From: Zantedeschia hybrid cultivar
Lineage: Eukaryota > Streptophyta > Magnoliopsida > Alismatales > Araceae
Length of the DNA stretch: 64,000 bases
Reading direction: 5' to 3'
Assembly: GCA_030544215.1 (NCBI GenBank)
Contig: JARZZO010000004.1
Coordinates: forward strand, 41,963,980 to 42,027,979
The notes under the pieces were generated by a model. It was given only the letters and a program-made list of their open reading frames with translations. It had not been told where the DNA came from and did not search any database. A program made the position numbers and the translations under genes. Position 1 is the first letter of the stretch, and the number at the start of each line of letters is the position of its first letter. Shown in pieces: positions 63,124-64,000 of the stretch.

Positions 63124-64000
63124 TGTGAGTGCTTAGAATGATTATGTGATTAACATAAAAAATCTATGTTGTTTAAGTGCAAAATAAAGCCTATTAAAAC
63201 AGAGACTAAGTGCAGTGATCGTCAGAAACTTTTGACTTAAAAGTTCCAAAAGAAAGTTTTGATCGCCTACCTGTTTAAACGCGGAAGATATTGAGCTCTT
63301 GATTCCCCTCCTTCAGCCGGCTGAAGAAAGAGAGCCCTTTCTTTGTTCTTTGTTCTTGCTGTTGAATTTGAAGTTGAGGTTGCGGATCGTCCAGAGATTC
63401 TTGTGATTTTTTGATTTACTCCTTTTGATTCTCCTTTTGTAGCTTATAAGAAATATAGAAATAAGAAATGAAGAAATGATGATGAGAACTTTAAGCAAAA
63501 GTAGTATCTATTCTAATCATGGTTTTAAACATGAAACTAAACAGCAAACTTACTTGTTTAATGGCTTTTGAAACCCCTTAATCAAATAGGTTTTGAAAAG
63601 AATGATGTTGTGGTGTGTGTTGCATGAAGTGATGATGAAGAATGAGAGATTAATGAAGATGTAAAATGAAGATGCAGAAATGAAAAACTTATGCCGAATT
63701 AGATGAAGCCTTGAATTGGATGAAGAATGGACGCCGACTTCTGGAAACAGCGGCGCTTCGGCGTTTGGACGTCGTCGCTTCGATCTTCAATCACTAACTC
63801 TGATTCTAACTTCTCTCTTTTCTTTTTTTTTTTTTACTTTCAAGATGTAAGGTATTTATAGACTTCTTCTGCGTCCGCGGATTTACATGAAAAAATTTGG
63901 GATTTATCTATCTTAACTAACAGATAAATACAGATTAATTCATCTTTATCTGTAACTATCTAAAACGCATCAACCATTGCAGACGCCTTTCAGATTAATT
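63124..64000 (-). mobile_element. Third E2-family LTR, cut by the window edge
   Basis: It starts TGTGAGTGCTTAGAATG and aligns to the E2 LTRs throughout. The minus-strand TATAAATA is at 63853-63860, and one 34-bp motif at 63960-63993 has a spacer (AACCATTGCA) different from the one at the same place in E2 (TACATGTATA). Whether a whole element or a solo LTR follows cannot be seen. Confidence 0.88.

Noticed and set aside
6122..63993. 34-bp motif as a site-specific recombinase site like loxP (34 bp, inverted arms)
   Set aside because: The size and symmetry are similar, but spacers differ from site to site, so sites could not recombine with each other in the usual way, and no recombinase gene is present.
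6122..63993. 34-bp motif copies as a CRISPR array or as microRNA precursors
   Set aside because: This is plant nuclear DNA with no cas genes, and units are scattered, not regularly spaced. A 12-bp stem is too short for a plant microRNA precursor.
6122..63993. 34-bp motif copies as tiny MITEs
   Set aside because: No target duplications were seen around copies, and spacers are not homologous to each other, so they do not look like copies of one mobile unit.

Overview
This window is plant nuclear DNA, almost certainly from a flowering plant with a large, transposon-rich genome. I found no ordinary host gene that looks intact. Nearly all of it is LTR retrotransposons nested inside one another, as in gene-poor heterochromatin. 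The species cannot be told from the sequence alone. Element names E1 to E5 below are mine.

Left and middle (1-40122): an old, broken Ty3/gypsy Tat-lineage element (E1) runs on the minus strand. Its parts in coding order are gag (40122-38848), protease (38847-38182), RT (27145-26041), RNase H and the start of integrase (26040-25081), the rest of integrase (4234-3192), 44-bp tandem repeats (2975-3106), and an antisense cargo gene on the plus strand (536-2605). Two later insertions split it. The first is a solo LTR (4235-25075, target duplication GATAG), itself split by a 19.6-kb Ogre/Tat-like element E2 (5299-24889, minus, target duplication GCAGA). The second is a Tekay/Del-type chromovirus (27146-38176, plus, target duplication AACCA), itself split by an inverted solo LTR of a related family (30954-33501, target duplication GTAGT).

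Right (40123-64000): a short spacer holds a captured TPR fragment resembling the co-chaperone HOP/STI1, then an LTR-like relic. After that comes a second, older E2-family element (LTR about 42104-43294, body in pieces up to 63123). It was entered by an E3 element (43804-53605, plus, Ogre-like gag-protease with no RT or integrase), by an Athila-type gag-only element (54437-62355, minus) and by another E2-family LTR (63124 to the window edge).

E2 is the youngest-looking large element: its LTRs are nearly identical and its pol frame (RT, two RNase H domains, integrase) is open for about 1,246 codons. Between pol and its 3' LTR it carries two antisense plus-strand cargo genes with introns. One resembles plant mobile domain/DUF7745 proteins. 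The other is a seven-exon plant mobile domain (PMD) gene with a coiled-coil tail.

The most unusual signal is a 34-bp motif: two conserved 12-bp inverted arms (consensus CTRAAANGCGTC and GACGCCWTTYAG) around a spacer of exactly 10 bp whose sequence varies. I count more than 50 copies. They occur in LTRs, leaders, spacers and introns of the E2 family and in LTRs of the unrelated Tekay family, and I saw none in an exon. E3 carries arrays with different arms but mostly the same 10-bp spacer (GGAAGGC-N10-GCCTTCC in its LTRs, GGACGGC-N10-GCCGTCC in a probable leader intron), and E1 has CCCGAGT-N6-ACTCGGG. My favoured reading is that these are element-specific binding-site arrays, comparable to the motif arrays recognised by VANC anti-silencing proteins of VANDAL transposons. 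The antisense cargo genes are the candidate readers. That functional link is inference.
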